Origin: JBOFOR01 sp051654865
GTDB taxonomy: Bacteria; Bacillota; Clostridia; Peptostreptococcales; Peptostreptococcaceae
Assembly (NCBI GenBank): GCA_051654865.1
Contig: JBOFYV010000074.1
Coordinates: forward strand, 1 to 31,810
DNA length: 31,810 nucleotides
Direction of reading: 5' to 3'
In this document: piece by piece, positions 16,321 to 23,912 of the stretch
How positions within the stretch are numbered: the first letter of the stretch is position 1
How the letters are laid out: each line of letters opens with the position of its first letter
Notes under the pieces: generated by a model
The model's input: only the letters and a program-made list of their open reading frames with translations
What the model was told of the DNA's origin: nothing
The model's database searches: none
Position numbers and translations under genes: made by a program

Positions 16321-17064
16321 ATGAAAAATATTAAAAATATATATAAATACATTTATGCGGTGAGTATAGTTTTTGTATTTTGGTATATTATGCATATAGT
16401 ATTAGACTCTTTTGTAATTCCCAATCCTATTGATGTACTTATTAAATTTAGGGAGGTAGCAATTAACACTATTTCTATACATATTATAACAAGTAGTTTT
16501 AGACTATTAACTGCATTATTTATTACTACTGTATTAGGCTATTTTATAGGATTATCTATAGGTATAAATAAAAAACTAGATGATATAATTAGTCCTATTT
16601 TATATTTATTTTTTCCAGTACCAAGAATAGCCTTTTTACCTGTGTTTATGATTTTATTTGGACTTTCTGATTTATCTAAAATTATATTAATAATAGCAAT
16701 TGCTATTTTCCAAATAATAATATCAACAAGAGATGGTGTAAAACAAATACCAAGTAGCTATATATTATCATCAAGAACATTAAACTTATCTAAAAAAGAG
16801 ATGATAAGACATATATACATTCCTGCTACTTTACCAAAACTATTTACTTCACTTAGAATAGCATTAGGTTCAAGTATGGCAGCCCTATTTTTTGCAGAGA
16901 ACTATGCAACTAAATATGGTATAGGATACTACATTATGAATTCATGGATAAAGGTAGATTATGAGGGGATGTACTGTGGGATAATTGCAATTAGTATCTT
17001 GGGGATAATTCTTTTTAAAGTAATAGATTTAATTCAAAGTAAAGTATGTAAGTGGGAACATTAA
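16321..17064 (+). CDS. ABC importer permease (SsuC/TauC-type)
   Basis: The 247-residue membrane protein has six helices and the BPD_transp_1 coupling loop (ILSSRTLNLSKKEMIRHIYIPATLPKLFTSLRIALGSSM), which contacts the ATPase. Segments such as FFPVPRIAFLPVFMILFGLSDLSKI and AENYATKYGIGYYIMNSW are characteristic of the sulfonate/nitrate/taurine permeases. The ribosome site is weak, so translation probably depends on coupling to the ATPase gene five bases upstream. It completes a binding protein-ATPase-permease set behind assT. Confidence 0.93.
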   Translation: MKNIKNIYKYIYAVSIVFVFWYIMHIVLDSFVIPNPIDVLIKFREVAINTISIHIITSSFRLLTALFITTVLGYFIGLSIGINKKLDDIISPILYLFFPVPRIAFLPVFMILFGLSDLSKIILIIAIAIFQIIISTRDGVKQIPSSYILSSRTLNLSKKEMIRHIYIPATLPKLFTSLRIALGSSMAALFFAENYATKYGIGYYIMNSWIKVDYEGMYCGIIAISILGIILFKVIDLIQSKVCKWEH

Positions 17065-17180
17065 TTAAAGTTGATATGATAAATACTATATACCCAATTC
17101 TTTATGTATATAAATGTTTGTAGTGCAAATTATAAATAATGTAATTAAATATAAATAACTACAACAGGAGGAAAAACAAA

Positions 17181-17747
17181 ATGAAAAAGGTATTAGCTAT
17201 GTTTTTATCATTAATGCTAGGTATAGGTATAGTAGCATGTAGTAAAAAAGAAGAGGTTAAAGAGGATACTGCATCAGATGGAATAAATTATACAGAGCAG
17301 TATTCTATGTTATACAATGACTACTTAGCCAAATTAAGAAATTATACTATTTATGATGAAACAGATTACACAGTAAAGTACTATGAAGAGAATGAATATC
17401 CAGGTAATGAAAAATATTTACAAATGGTAAAAGAGGCATATGTTGATAGTAAGGAAAATATTCAAAAATACATAGATGGTATCAAAAATGATGTTAAAAC
17501 AGAAGATAAGGATTTATCAGATATGAATAAAAAATTAATATCTGAAGGTGAAAAAACTATTTCTAATATAGATAAAAGACTAGAAAAGCTTGATACTATA
17601 ACTAATGATTCATATGGAAAGAGTAAGGATGAGTTTATTAAATTTGTGAATGAGACTAGTAAGCTAGAAAATGAAACTAAATCTGAGTTTAATAAAGTAC
17701 TAGATGATGTTAATAGAAAATTAAACATAGATATAAAAAATGACTAA
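17181..17747 (+). CDS. Small uncharacterised lipoprotein
   Basis: The 188-residue protein has a signal peptide and lipobox GIVAC (Cys20) followed by a Lys/Glu-rich linker, so it should be anchored on the outer face of the membrane. The remainder is soluble, strongly charged and mostly helical (many Lys-Asp-Glu heptad-like stretches from residue 85 on), resembling surface lipoproteins of unknown role. No family was recognised. The AGGAGG site lies about 8 bases before the ATG. A 116-base gap separates it from the permease gene, so it may have its own promoter; a terminator follows. Confidence 0.8.
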   Translation: MKKVLAMFLSLMLGIGIVACSKKEEVKEDTASDGINYTEQYSMLYNDYLAKLRNYTIYDETDYTVKYYEENEYPGNEKYLQMVKEAYVDSKENIQKYIDGIKNDVKTEDKDLSDMNKKLISEGEKTISNIDKRLEKLDTITNDSYGKSKDEFIKFVNETSKLENETKSEFNKVLDDVNRKLNIDIKND

Positions 17748-17775
17748 TAAATAAGTGTAAGTAAATTAAAAACTT

Positions 17776-17823
17776 AAAAGCACTACTCCTATTTTACTTT
17801 TAGATAATTAGGGTAGTGCTTTT
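17776..17823. terminator. Bidirectional terminator between convergent genes
   Basis: AAAAGCACTAC (17776-17786) pairs with GTAGTGCTTTT (17813-17823). Flanking A- and T-runs let it stop transcription from both sides, the lipoprotein gene on the left and the VTT gene on the right. Confidence 0.9.
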
Positions 17824-17827
17824 AGAG

Positions 17828-18514
17828 TTAATTAGTATTTTGATTATATATAGTTTTTAGCATATAAACTAAAATACTAAGGGCAAATAATATAAAAATA
17901 CCACTAATCATAACTTTAGTAGAACCTGTTAACATTCCTCCTACATAAGAATAAACAATTGTAGCTGGAAGTTGTCCAACACCAGTAGCAACCATAAAAG
18001 GTACAAATCCCATAGAAGTAAGACCTGCAGCATAACTTACCAAATCAAAGGACATAAAAGGTAAAAGTCTAGCTATTAAAATAGTATGCTTACCAAATTT
18101 ATCAAAAAAATTATCTACACTATCTAAAGCAAACTTACTAGTAAGTTTAAACACTACATCCCTACCTAAAAACCTAGCAATATAAAAACAAAGGGCAGCT
18201 CCAGCCATAGCACTAGTCCATGATAAAATTGCACCGTATACCCATCCGAATATAGCTGCATTAGCAAAAGTGATTAAAAAAGCAGGAAGTGGAGCAGCAA
18301 CAGATTGTAGTAGCATAAGTCCAAATGAAATTAAGGGTGCTAAAATACCAAAGGATAATATATACTCTTTTACTGACTCTACATCTAATGAAGTTAAAGC
18401 GTATACCATTTGATTGATTAGTGAATTAAATGATGGAACAAAATAATATGTAGCTAAAAATCCTAAAATTACAGCTAATATAAGTAATATTTTTCTATTT
18501 TTATTGTTAATAAT
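17828..18514 (-). CDS. VTT-domain membrane protein (TVP38/TMEM64, YdjX/YdjZ-like), probable ATT start
   Basis: The VTT signature is clear: an ARFLGRDVVFKLTS loop, LLPFMSFDLVSYAAGLTSMGFVPFMVATGVGQLPATIVYSYVGG, and several helices. The first ATG is at 18409 (193 residues), but the frame stays open 35 codons further and encodes a lysine-rich start plus the usual first helix (RKILLILAVILGFLATYYF). No ATG, GTG, TTG or CTG occurs there. An AGGAG site (18522-18526) lies seven bases before an in-frame ATT at 18512-18514, giving 228 residues, the normal family length. VTT proteins are linked to lipid scrambling or transport across membranes. The gene is divergent from the Fe-S/VTT/CDP-alcohol cluster, which has a second VTT protein. 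Confidence 0.85.
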   Translation of the reverse strand: MINNKNRKILLILAVILGFLATYYFVPSFNSLINQMVYALTSLDVESVKEYILSFGILAPLISFGLMLLQSVAAPLPAFLITFANAAIFGWVYGAILSWTSAMAGAALCFYIARFLGRDVVFKLTSKFALDSVDNFFDKFGKHTILIARLLPFMSFDLVSYAAGLTSMGFVPFMVATGVGQLPATIVYSYVGGMLTGSTKVMISGIFILFALSILVYMLKTIYNQNTN

Positions 18515-18615
18515 AACTCAACTCCTATTAAAAATGATAATTATATAAGTTTTTACCAAATACATTATATTATAACAAAAAATAAATATAATAAGTAACA
18601 TAATAATAATTGATA

Positions 18616-18661
18616 ATAGAAAAATGCTATATACTTTAGCAAATATATAGGATTTTTCTAT
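18616..18661. repeat. Long hairpin in the divergent intergenic region
   Basis: Arms of 18 bases (18616-18633 and 18644-18661) are complementary with one mismatch around a 10-base loop (CTTTAGCAAA). The element lies between the divergent VTT gene and the Fe-S cluster, so it is not a terminator of either. An operator, an attenuator or the terminator of a small RNA are possible. Confidence 0.6.
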
Positions 18662-18676
18662 ATTAATAAAATAATA

Positions 18677-18704
18677 TTGCAAAATAATTTAAAAATTGTA
18701 TTAT
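18677..18704 (+). promoter_or_regulatory. Promoter of the Fe-S/VTT/rhodanese operon
   Basis: A -35 TTGCAA (18677-18682) and -10 TATTAT (18699-18704) are separated by 16 bases and lie about 50 bases before the ATG at 18752. The hairpin at 18616-18661 ends 15 bases upstream of the -35. Confidence 0.5.
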
Positions 18705-18751
18705 GAAAAGGTATGATTAAAAAAACAAACAAAGAATATGGCGGTGAGAGT

Positions 18752-19855
18752 ATGAAAATAAAAATAAATGAAGCTAAATGCATAGACTGTAAGAAATGTT
18801 ATACCGCTTGTCCTATGATGAAAGAATACTCATCATCTCCAAAATCATTGATGAAACAAATGATAAAAAATGAAAAATTAAATAATAAAATAGCATACTC
18901 ATGTATGCTTTGTGGGATATGCAAACAAGAATGCCCAAAAGATATTGATTTAAAAGATATGTTTTATGAAATGAGAAAAGATTTGTTTAATAACAAAAAC
19001 AAAAAGCTAATACCTAAAGGTTATAATACTGTGAAGTTTCACCAAATAAATAGCTTTTCATCTTTATTTTCAAATAATATAAATAGTATTAATACAAAAA
19101 CAATTTTCTTACCTGGTTGTAGTTTAACTAGTTATAGCTCAGATATAGTTCAAAAAACTTTTGAATATTTAAAAGAACATATAAATGATATATCACTACT
19201 TGTTAAGTGCTGTGGAAAACCGACAGAAGCAATGGGTGATATAAAAAAGTTTGAAAAATATTATTCTAATTTAGAGAAAATATTTGAAGAGGACAATATA
19301 ACAGAGGTAATTGTAGCTTGTCCAAACTGCTTTAGTACTATAAAAAAGTATAGTAATAATATAAAGGTAACTTCTATATGGGAAATTATAAATAAATATA
19401 AAGTACCAAAAGAACTAATCAATTATTATGATAATTTAGAATTTGAATTTACACTACATGACCCATGTCCTATGAGAAATGAGGATAAAGTACATAATGA
19501 TGTGAGAGAAATATTAAAGTCATTAGGGTTAAAAATAGAAGAATTTGAAAAGAATAGAGAAAGCAGTGAATGTTGCGGTTCGGGTGGTATGGTTAGAGTA
19601 ACAAATCCGAGTATATCCAAAGCTCAAACTATAAAAAGAGCAAGTGAAGCTAAAACAGATACAGTTATATCTTATTGTGAATCATGTTGTGAAGCAATGC
19701 TAATAGCTAATAAAAAATCACTTCATATATTAGATTTTTTATTTAATGAAGAAGTAATAAATAAAAAGAAGTTTACTCAAAATAAAACTTCCACATTAAA
19801 TAAATGGAGTGAAAGATACAAAGGTACAAAGATTAATAAAAGTGGAAGGAAATAA
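18752..19855 (+). CDS. Fe-S oxidoreductase: two 4Fe-4S ferredoxin motifs plus two CCG domains (HdrB/HdrD/GlpC-like)
   Basis: The ATG at 18752 follows GGTGAG; the in-frame ATG at 18713 has no ribosome site. The 367-residue soluble protein starts with a two-cluster ferredoxin domain (C10-x2-C13-x2-C16-x3-C20-P and C51-x2-C54-x2-C57-x3-C61-P). Two CCG domains follow: PGCS...KCCGKP...ACPNC and HDPCP...ECCGSGG...CESC. This is the layout of HdrB/HdrD, GlpC and LutA-type subunits, which use special Fe-S clusters for disulfide or hydroxyacid redox chemistry. No flavin domain is present, so a partner would supply or take electrons. The stop is 6 bases before the next gene (VTT protein). Its substrate is unknown; a thiol/persulfide or lipid redox role is inferred. 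Confidence 0.9.
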   Translation: MKIKINEAKCIDCKKCYTACPMMKEYSSSPKSLMKQMIKNEKLNNKIAYSCMLCGICKQECPKDIDLKDMFYEMRKDLFNNKNKKLIPKGYNTVKFHQINSFSSLFSNNINSINTKTIFLPGCSLTSYSSDIVQKTFEYLKEHINDISLLVKCCGKPTEAMGDIKKFEKYYSNLEKIFEEDNITEVIVACPNCFSTIKKYSNNIKVTSIWEIINKYKVPKELINYYDNLEFEFTLHDPCPMRNEDKVHNDVREILKSLGLKIEEFEKNRESSECCGSGGMVRVTNPSISKAQTIKRASEAKTDTVISYCESCCEAMLIANKKSLHILDFLFNEEVINKKKFTQNKTSTLNKWSERYKGTKINKSGRK

Positions 19856-19861
19856 AAATAA

Positions 19862-20518
19862 GTGAAAAAAGACAGTACAAAAACAATCAAATATATAGTC
19901 AGCGCTTTATTAATTATAACAATAGCAATTGTTGCTTATAAAATATATAAATTAAACATAGGAATAGACGATATTAAAGCTTATATAGACTCATACAAAA
20001 ACATGGGGCCAATAATATATATAATAATGTTCTCATTAGTACCACTGACATTATTTCCAGACTCTATACTAGCAATAGCAGGAGGCCTAGCATTTGGCTT
20101 TATAAATGGATACATATACACAACAATAGGTGCTTTAATTGGAGGTAGTTTATCTTTTTATATATCTAGAAAACTAGGTAGAGAAACTGTAAAAAAACTT
20201 ACAAAAGAAAAGTTAGACAATATAGAAAAAATGATAAATGAAAGAGGATTTTTCATTATATTTTTACTTAGACTAATACCTTTATTCCCATTTGATGTAA
20301 TAAGCTATGGAGCAGGACTTACTTCTATATCATACAAAGACTTTATATTAGCAACACTAGTAGGTACAATACCTGGTATTGCAGTATTTACAAATATAGG
20401 AGCTCAGTCTGTAAATATCGGTAGTAATAGTTTTTATATTTCTATTGCAGCACTTATATTATTATTTGCAGCATCATTTTTATTAAAAAATAGATATCTA
20501 AGTGCAGAAAGGAAATAA
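19862..20518 (+). CDS. VTT-domain membrane protein 2 (TVP38/TMEM64, YdjZ-like)
   Basis: This 218-residue membrane protein starts with GTG. It carries an N-terminal helix, then the VTT core: LAIAGGLAFGFINGYIYTTIGALIGGSLSFYISRKLGRETV, and LRLIPLFPFDVISYGAGLTSISYKDFILATLVGTIPGIAVFTNIG. It resembles the divergent VTT protein at 17828-18514 in the core motif (PF-D-SY-AGLTS). Members are implicated in lipid movement or membrane homeostasis; bacterial functions are mostly unknown. It lies between the Fe-S protein (6-base gap) and the CDP-alcohol phosphatidyltransferase (2-base gap), so all three should be made together. Confidence 0.92.
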   Translation: MKKDSTKTIKYIVSALLIITIAIVAYKIYKLNIGIDDIKAYIDSYKNMGPIIYIIMFSLVPLTLFPDSILAIAGGLAFGFINGYIYTTIGALIGGSLSFYISRKLGRETVKKLTKEKLDNIEKMINERGFFIIFLLRLIPLFPFDVISYGAGLTSISYKDFILATLVGTIPGIAVFTNIGAQSVNIGSNSFYISIAALILLFAASFLLKNRYLSAERK

Positions 20519-20520
20519 AT

Positions 20521-21105
20521 ATGTTAGATACACATGCAAGAAAATATGTAAATCCAATAATAGAAAAAGGTGCGGATTTTTTTATAAAATGTAAACTTAG
20601 TGCTAATAATGTGACTATCTTAGCATTAATACTTGGTTTATCTACATCAGTATTTATATATTTTGATTTTTATATCATAGCATTTATAACACTTTGGATA
20701 TCTGGATACCTAGATGCAGTAGATGGGGCGATATCAAGGAAAACTAGTACATCTTCATCCTTTGGTACATTACTAGATATACTATGTGATAGAATAGTTG
20801 AAATTGGTATTATTATAACATTAGGTTTAAAATATGATAATATTAGATTTTATTTAATAATACTAACAGCTTGTATACTTATATCTATGACAGTGTTTTT
20901 GACAGTAGGAGCGCTGACAGATAAAAAAGGAATGAAATCATTTTATTATCAAGCAGGAGTAGCAGAGAGAAGCGAAGGATTTATAATGTTTACTATAATG
21001 TTTTTATTTCCTGATTATCTAACAATATCAACAAATATTTTTTCAATACTAATACTAATAACAGCTATGCAAAGATTTTTTGAAGCAAAGAAGATATTAG
21101 ATTAA
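20521..21105 (+). CDS. CDP-alcohol phosphatidyltransferase family membrane enzyme (YnjF-like)
   Basis: The 194-residue protein has about six helices and the family motif D65-x2-D68-G69-x2-S72-R73-x8-G82-x3-D86-x3-D90; S72 replaces the usual Ala. All metal- and CDP-binding aspartates are intact. The family joins a CDP-activated lipid to an alcohol (glycerol phosphate, inositol phosphate, serine) at the inner membrane face. This one is not obviously PgsA or PssA by context. The ribosome site AAAGGA sits in the end of the preceding VTT gene. Its place between a VTT protein and a three-domain rhodanese mirrors E. coli ynjF, whose alcohol substrate is unknown. Confidence 0.9.
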   Translation: MLDTHARKYVNPIIEKGADFFIKCKLSANNVTILALILGLSTSVFIYFDFYIIAFITLWISGYLDAVDGAISRKTSTSSSFGTLLDILCDRIVEIGIIITLGLKYDNIRFYLIILTACILISMTVFLTVGALTDKKGMKSFYYQAGVAERSEGFIMFTIMFLFPDYLTISTNIFSILILITAMQRFFEAKKILD

Positions 21106-21130
21106 ATAAATTAATTTTAAGGAGAATTAG

Positions 21131-22492
21131 ATGAGAAGAATATCAAAAAAAATAGCTTTAATTTTTTCAATAGTACTTTGTATGATGATAACATCAGCAT
21201 GTAACAAAGAAAAAATTGAAGATGAATCAGTTAATGTAGAACTAAAAACTATTACAACAAAAGACCTACAAAAAAATATGAAGGATGATTCTTGGGTAGT
21301 AGTGGATACTCGTATAAATGATGCTTATAATGGATGGGCATTAGATGGTATAGCTAGAGGTGGTCACATAGAAGGAGCGGTAGATTTTTCTTATAATTGG
21401 ATTGATGTAAAGAATGATAATAAAGAAGAAACTCTAGAACAAGCACTTAAAACAAAAGGAATAGATAAAGATAAAAACATAGTACTATATGATACAAATG
21501 GACAAGACTCAAAGTTAGTCGGTAATTATTTAGCTAAAAAAGGATATGAAAATTTATATACATATGATGTAAAAGAGTGGGCAAATGATGAAAGTCTACC
21601 AATGGTAAAGTATGAAAACTACCAAATGTTAGTGCCAGCAGACATAGTAAAAGAAGTAATAGATAAAAAAACACCTGAAACTTTCAAAGATGCTAAAAAT
21701 ATAAAAATAGTTGAAGCTAGTTGGGGAGAAGAAAGTGAAGCATACTCAAAAGGACATGTGCCAACTAGTGTTCATATAAATACAGATACAATAGAACCGC
21801 CACCATTATGGTACTTAGCTAGTGATGAAGAGTTAAAGAAATTTGCACTAGATTATGGATTTACAAAAGATGATACAGTAATAGTAACAGGACCAGATGT
21901 AATGGCTAGTTATAGAGTAGCGGTGGTACTTCGTTATATAGGAGTAGCTGATGTAAGAGTATTAAACGGTGGAAATGATGCATGGGTAAGTGCAGGTTAT
22001 GAACTAGAAACTAAAAGTAACAAGGCAGTAGCAGGAAATGACTTTGGAGCTACTATACCAAATAACCCTGATTTAATAGATACAATACCAGAACTTAAAG
22101 AAAAGCTAAAAGATAAAAACTTTACACTAGTGGATAATCGTAGTTGGGATGAATATGTAGGAAAAGTATCAGGATATAGCTACCATAATAAGAAAGGTCG
22201 TATACCAGGTGCTGTGTATGGATATGCTGGAACGACTTCAGTTACACTAGAGGATTATAGAAATATAGATAATACAATGAGAAATCAAGATGAGATATTA
22301 GCATTATGGAATGAACAAGGAATAGACACAAATAATCATTTATCATTTATGTGTGGTAGTGGTTGGAGAGCAGCTGAAGTGTTAACTTATGCTAATGTAA
22401 TGGGGTATATGAATACTTCATTATATAGTGATGGATGGATAGGATGGAGTAATGATGCATCAAATCCAATAGAAAAAGGTGAACCTAAGTAA
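21131..22492 (+). CDS. ynjE: Three-domain rhodanese lipoprotein (YnjE-like sulfurtransferase)
   Basis: This 453-residue exported lipoprotein has signal peptide and lipobox ITSAC (Cys24). Three rhodanese domains follow: about 45-165 (VVDTRINDAYNGW...GHIEGA), 170-300 (EASWGEESEAYSKGHVP...LNGGNDAWVSAG), and 320-450 (LVDNRSWDEY...FMCGSGWRA...DGWIGWS). Only the third has the catalytic cysteine (Cys408 in CGSGWRA); domains 1 and 2 have Asp-Thr-Asn and Gly-Pro-Asp at that place. The same pattern, and features such as SGYSY and NxxxTMR, are those of E. coli YnjE, a periplasmic thiosulfate sulfurtransferase. It should transfer sulfane sulfur outside the cell membrane. An AAGGAG site precedes the ATG, and a small membrane protein gene starts 3 bases after its stop. 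Confidence 0.93.
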   Translation: MRRISKKIALIFSIVLCMMITSACNKEKIEDESVNVELKTITTKDLQKNMKDDSWVVVDTRINDAYNGWALDGIARGGHIEGAVDFSYNWIDVKNDNKEETLEQALKTKGIDKDKNIVLYDTNGQDSKLVGNYLAKKGYENLYTYDVKEWANDESLPMVKYENYQMLVPADIVKEVIDKKTPETFKDAKNIKIVEASWGEESEAYSKGHVPTSVHINTDTIEPPPLWYLASDEELKKFALDYGFTKDDTVIVTGPDVMASYRVAVVLRYIGVADVRVLNGGNDAWVSAGYELETKSNKAVAGNDFGATIPNNPDLIDTIPELKEKLKDKNFTLVDNRSWDEYVGKVSGYSYHNKKGRIPGAVYGYAGTTSVTLEDYRNIDNTMRNQDEILALWNEQGIDTNNHLSFMCGSGWRAAEVLTYANVMGYMNTSLYSDGWIGWSNDASNPIEKGEPK

Positions 22493-22494
22493 GT

Positions 22495-22929
22495 ATGAAA
22501 AAGAATTTATTAGAAAAAGTAATGTATAGATTAGCTGTAGTTTTACAAGTAGTAATAATAGTAGGTGTGTTTATAGTTCAGTATTTAACTAATAAAAAAG
22601 CTGGAGTATTGCGCCATGTATATTATAAAAAGTACCAGTTTGAAAATGGTATATTCTCTGTAGATAATATTAATATTTTCAAGATGGTTGTAATAGCATT
22701 TATATTGTTGTTTATATTTATGCTTATATATGTTATAAAAAAGAATAAAAGTAAATTTAATAAGATACAAGTATTGATAGGTTTATTGTTGAGTATTTTA
22801 TTATATATTGTTATGACTAGTGGATATTTTGTATCTAAGGTGGCGTATCATTATTTTATAATGGCGTTTGTACTTGTATTATTGATACAAATAGTAGTGA
22901 TAGCTGCAACAAATATATTAAAAAAGTAA
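22495..22929 (+). CDS. Small four-helix membrane protein ending the rhodanese operon
   Basis: The 144-residue protein has four predicted helices (about 10-28, 60-80, 93-112, 118-140) and a short extracytoplasmic-looking loop (KKAGVLRHVYYKKYQFENGIFSVDN) after the first. No family was recognised, and no conserved His/Cys cluster is seen apart from scattered histidines. It starts 3 bases after the rhodanese stop, so it is coupled to it, and the operon terminator follows at once. A membrane partner for the YnjE-like lipoprotein is a fair guess from position only. Confidence 0.75.
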   Translation: MKKNLLEKVMYRLAVVLQVVIIVGVFIVQYLTNKKAGVLRHVYYKKYQFENGIFSVDNINIFKMVVIAFILLFIFMLIYVIKKNKSKFNKIQVLIGLLLSILLYIVMTSGYFVSKVAYHYFIMAFVLVLLIQIVVIAATNILKK

Positions 22930-22949
22930 GGTGCCAATAGGCACCTTTT
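22928..22949 (+). terminator. Rho-independent terminator of the rhodanese operon
   Basis: AAGGTGCC (22928-22935) pairs with GGCACCTT (22940-22947) across AATA, followed by further T (TTTT run). It overlaps the stop of the last gene. Confidence 0.92.
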
Positions 22950-22982
22950 ACTTTTATTAGAGAATATTTTGGTAAAGATATA

Positions 22983-23425
22983 TTAAGTATTAATTATTTT
23001 ACCATCAAAGTTTCTGTACTTACTAACTAGTTGATTACGCCTAGAGACATCAACTTTTTGAAAAATATTATGTATATGGTTTTTTACAGTACCTATAGAA
23101 ATAAATAAATCATCACTTATTTCTTGGTTAGTCCTATCATTTAGTAATAGCTTAAAAACCTATTGATCTCTATTAGTTAAACTGTAAAATTTACAAAAAT
23201 CATAAAATAATATATCTATAGATTCTGTACACACTGAAGTATTAGTAGAATTAGTATCTAAACTTTGGTTTAGATCTAGATTTTGAACTTTATAACAATA
23301 TCTAATAGCATAAACTTATACATATATAAAAGCTTAGACTCTTCAAACAAGTGAGGATTATTCTTTAAATGCTTAAGTCCACAAACAGCTAGATAAATAG
23401 ATATTAATTGATAATATAAGAAATT
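22983..23425 (-). pseudogene. Decayed LuxR-type transcription regulator (HTH end)
   Basis: Reading the minus strand from the stop at 22983-22985 gives a clear LuxR/GerE DNA-binding domain: LTNRDQ*VFKLLLNDRTNQ, EISDDLFISIGTVKNHIHN, IFQKVDVSRRNQLVSKYRN. A TAG codon at 23160-23162 interrupts it exactly where LuxR domains have the conserved 'TxRExEVL' segment. Upstream, another helical segment (HLFEESKLLYMYKFMLLDIV) sits in a different frame, so at least one frameshift is also present. The N-terminal part is missing. It is divergent from the carbamoyltransferase remnant at 23430, a layout like that of agmatine deiminase loci with an AguR regulator. Confidence 0.8.
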
Positions 23426-23429
23426 AGAA

Positions 23430-23912
23430 GGCTTAATAGCAAGCTTTATGGGAGATGCTACTAACGTTTGTTCATCAATTGCATTTATCTGTACTCAATT
23501 AGGAATGAAGTATAAGCATAGAGGTCCTAAAAAATACCAAATGCCAAAAGAGTGGCAAGATATAGCTCTAGAAAACTGCAAAACATCAGGATGATCATTA
23601 TCAGTTACTGATGATGTAGAAGAAGTACGAGGATATGATATAGTAGCAGATGATAGTTTTTTCTGGTTTGGTCAAGAAGCGGAAAAAGAAGAAAGATTAT
23701 CTATATTCATACCAAGATATATAGCAACACAAGAAATAATGGCTATGGCAGGAGAAAACGCAATGTTTGTTCACTGCTTATCAGCAAATGAACAAAGAGA
23801 GTGTACAAGAGAAGTAATGAATGGAAAGAAATCTATAATATTTGAAGATTTAGAAAATAGATTAATTGCTCAAATGTCTATATTAGTGTATTTTGATTAC
23901 AACCATATATGA
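23430..23912 (+). pseudogene. Decayed putrescine/ornithine carbamoyltransferase (C-terminal half)
   Basis: The frame through 23439-23912 encodes the C-terminal domain of a transcarbamylase: FMGDATNVCSSIAFICTQLG, GPKKYQMP, SVTDDVEEVRGYDIVADD, MFVHCLSANEQRECTREV and IIFEDLENRLIAQMSILVYF. The HCL(S) motif (normally HCLP) and ENRL are family landmarks. An in-frame TGA interrupts 'KTSG*SLSVTDD', the carbamoyl-phosphate domain is absent and HCLP has become HCLS, so the gene is dead. The region between the two domains resembles putrescine carbamoyltransferase more than anabolic ArgF, judged from memory. Near the end the sequence ACAACCATATAT is repeated directly. Confidence 0.8.

Noticed and set aside
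17828..18409. ATG complementary to 18407-18409 as the start of the VTT protein
   Set aside because: It has no ribosome site and would drop the first membrane helix, which is encoded directly upstream in the same frame behind AGGAG.
22585..22770. Minus-strand open frame opposite the small membrane protein
   Set aside because: Tyr/Ile-rich low-complexity translation with no ribosome site; the plus-strand frame is coupled to the rhodanese gene.
23430..23912. An intact carbamoyltransferase read through the TGA (selenocysteine)
   Set aside because: The TGA falls in a Gly position, no selenocysteine element is seen, the N-terminal domain is missing and the HCLP motif is altered, so decay is the better reading.
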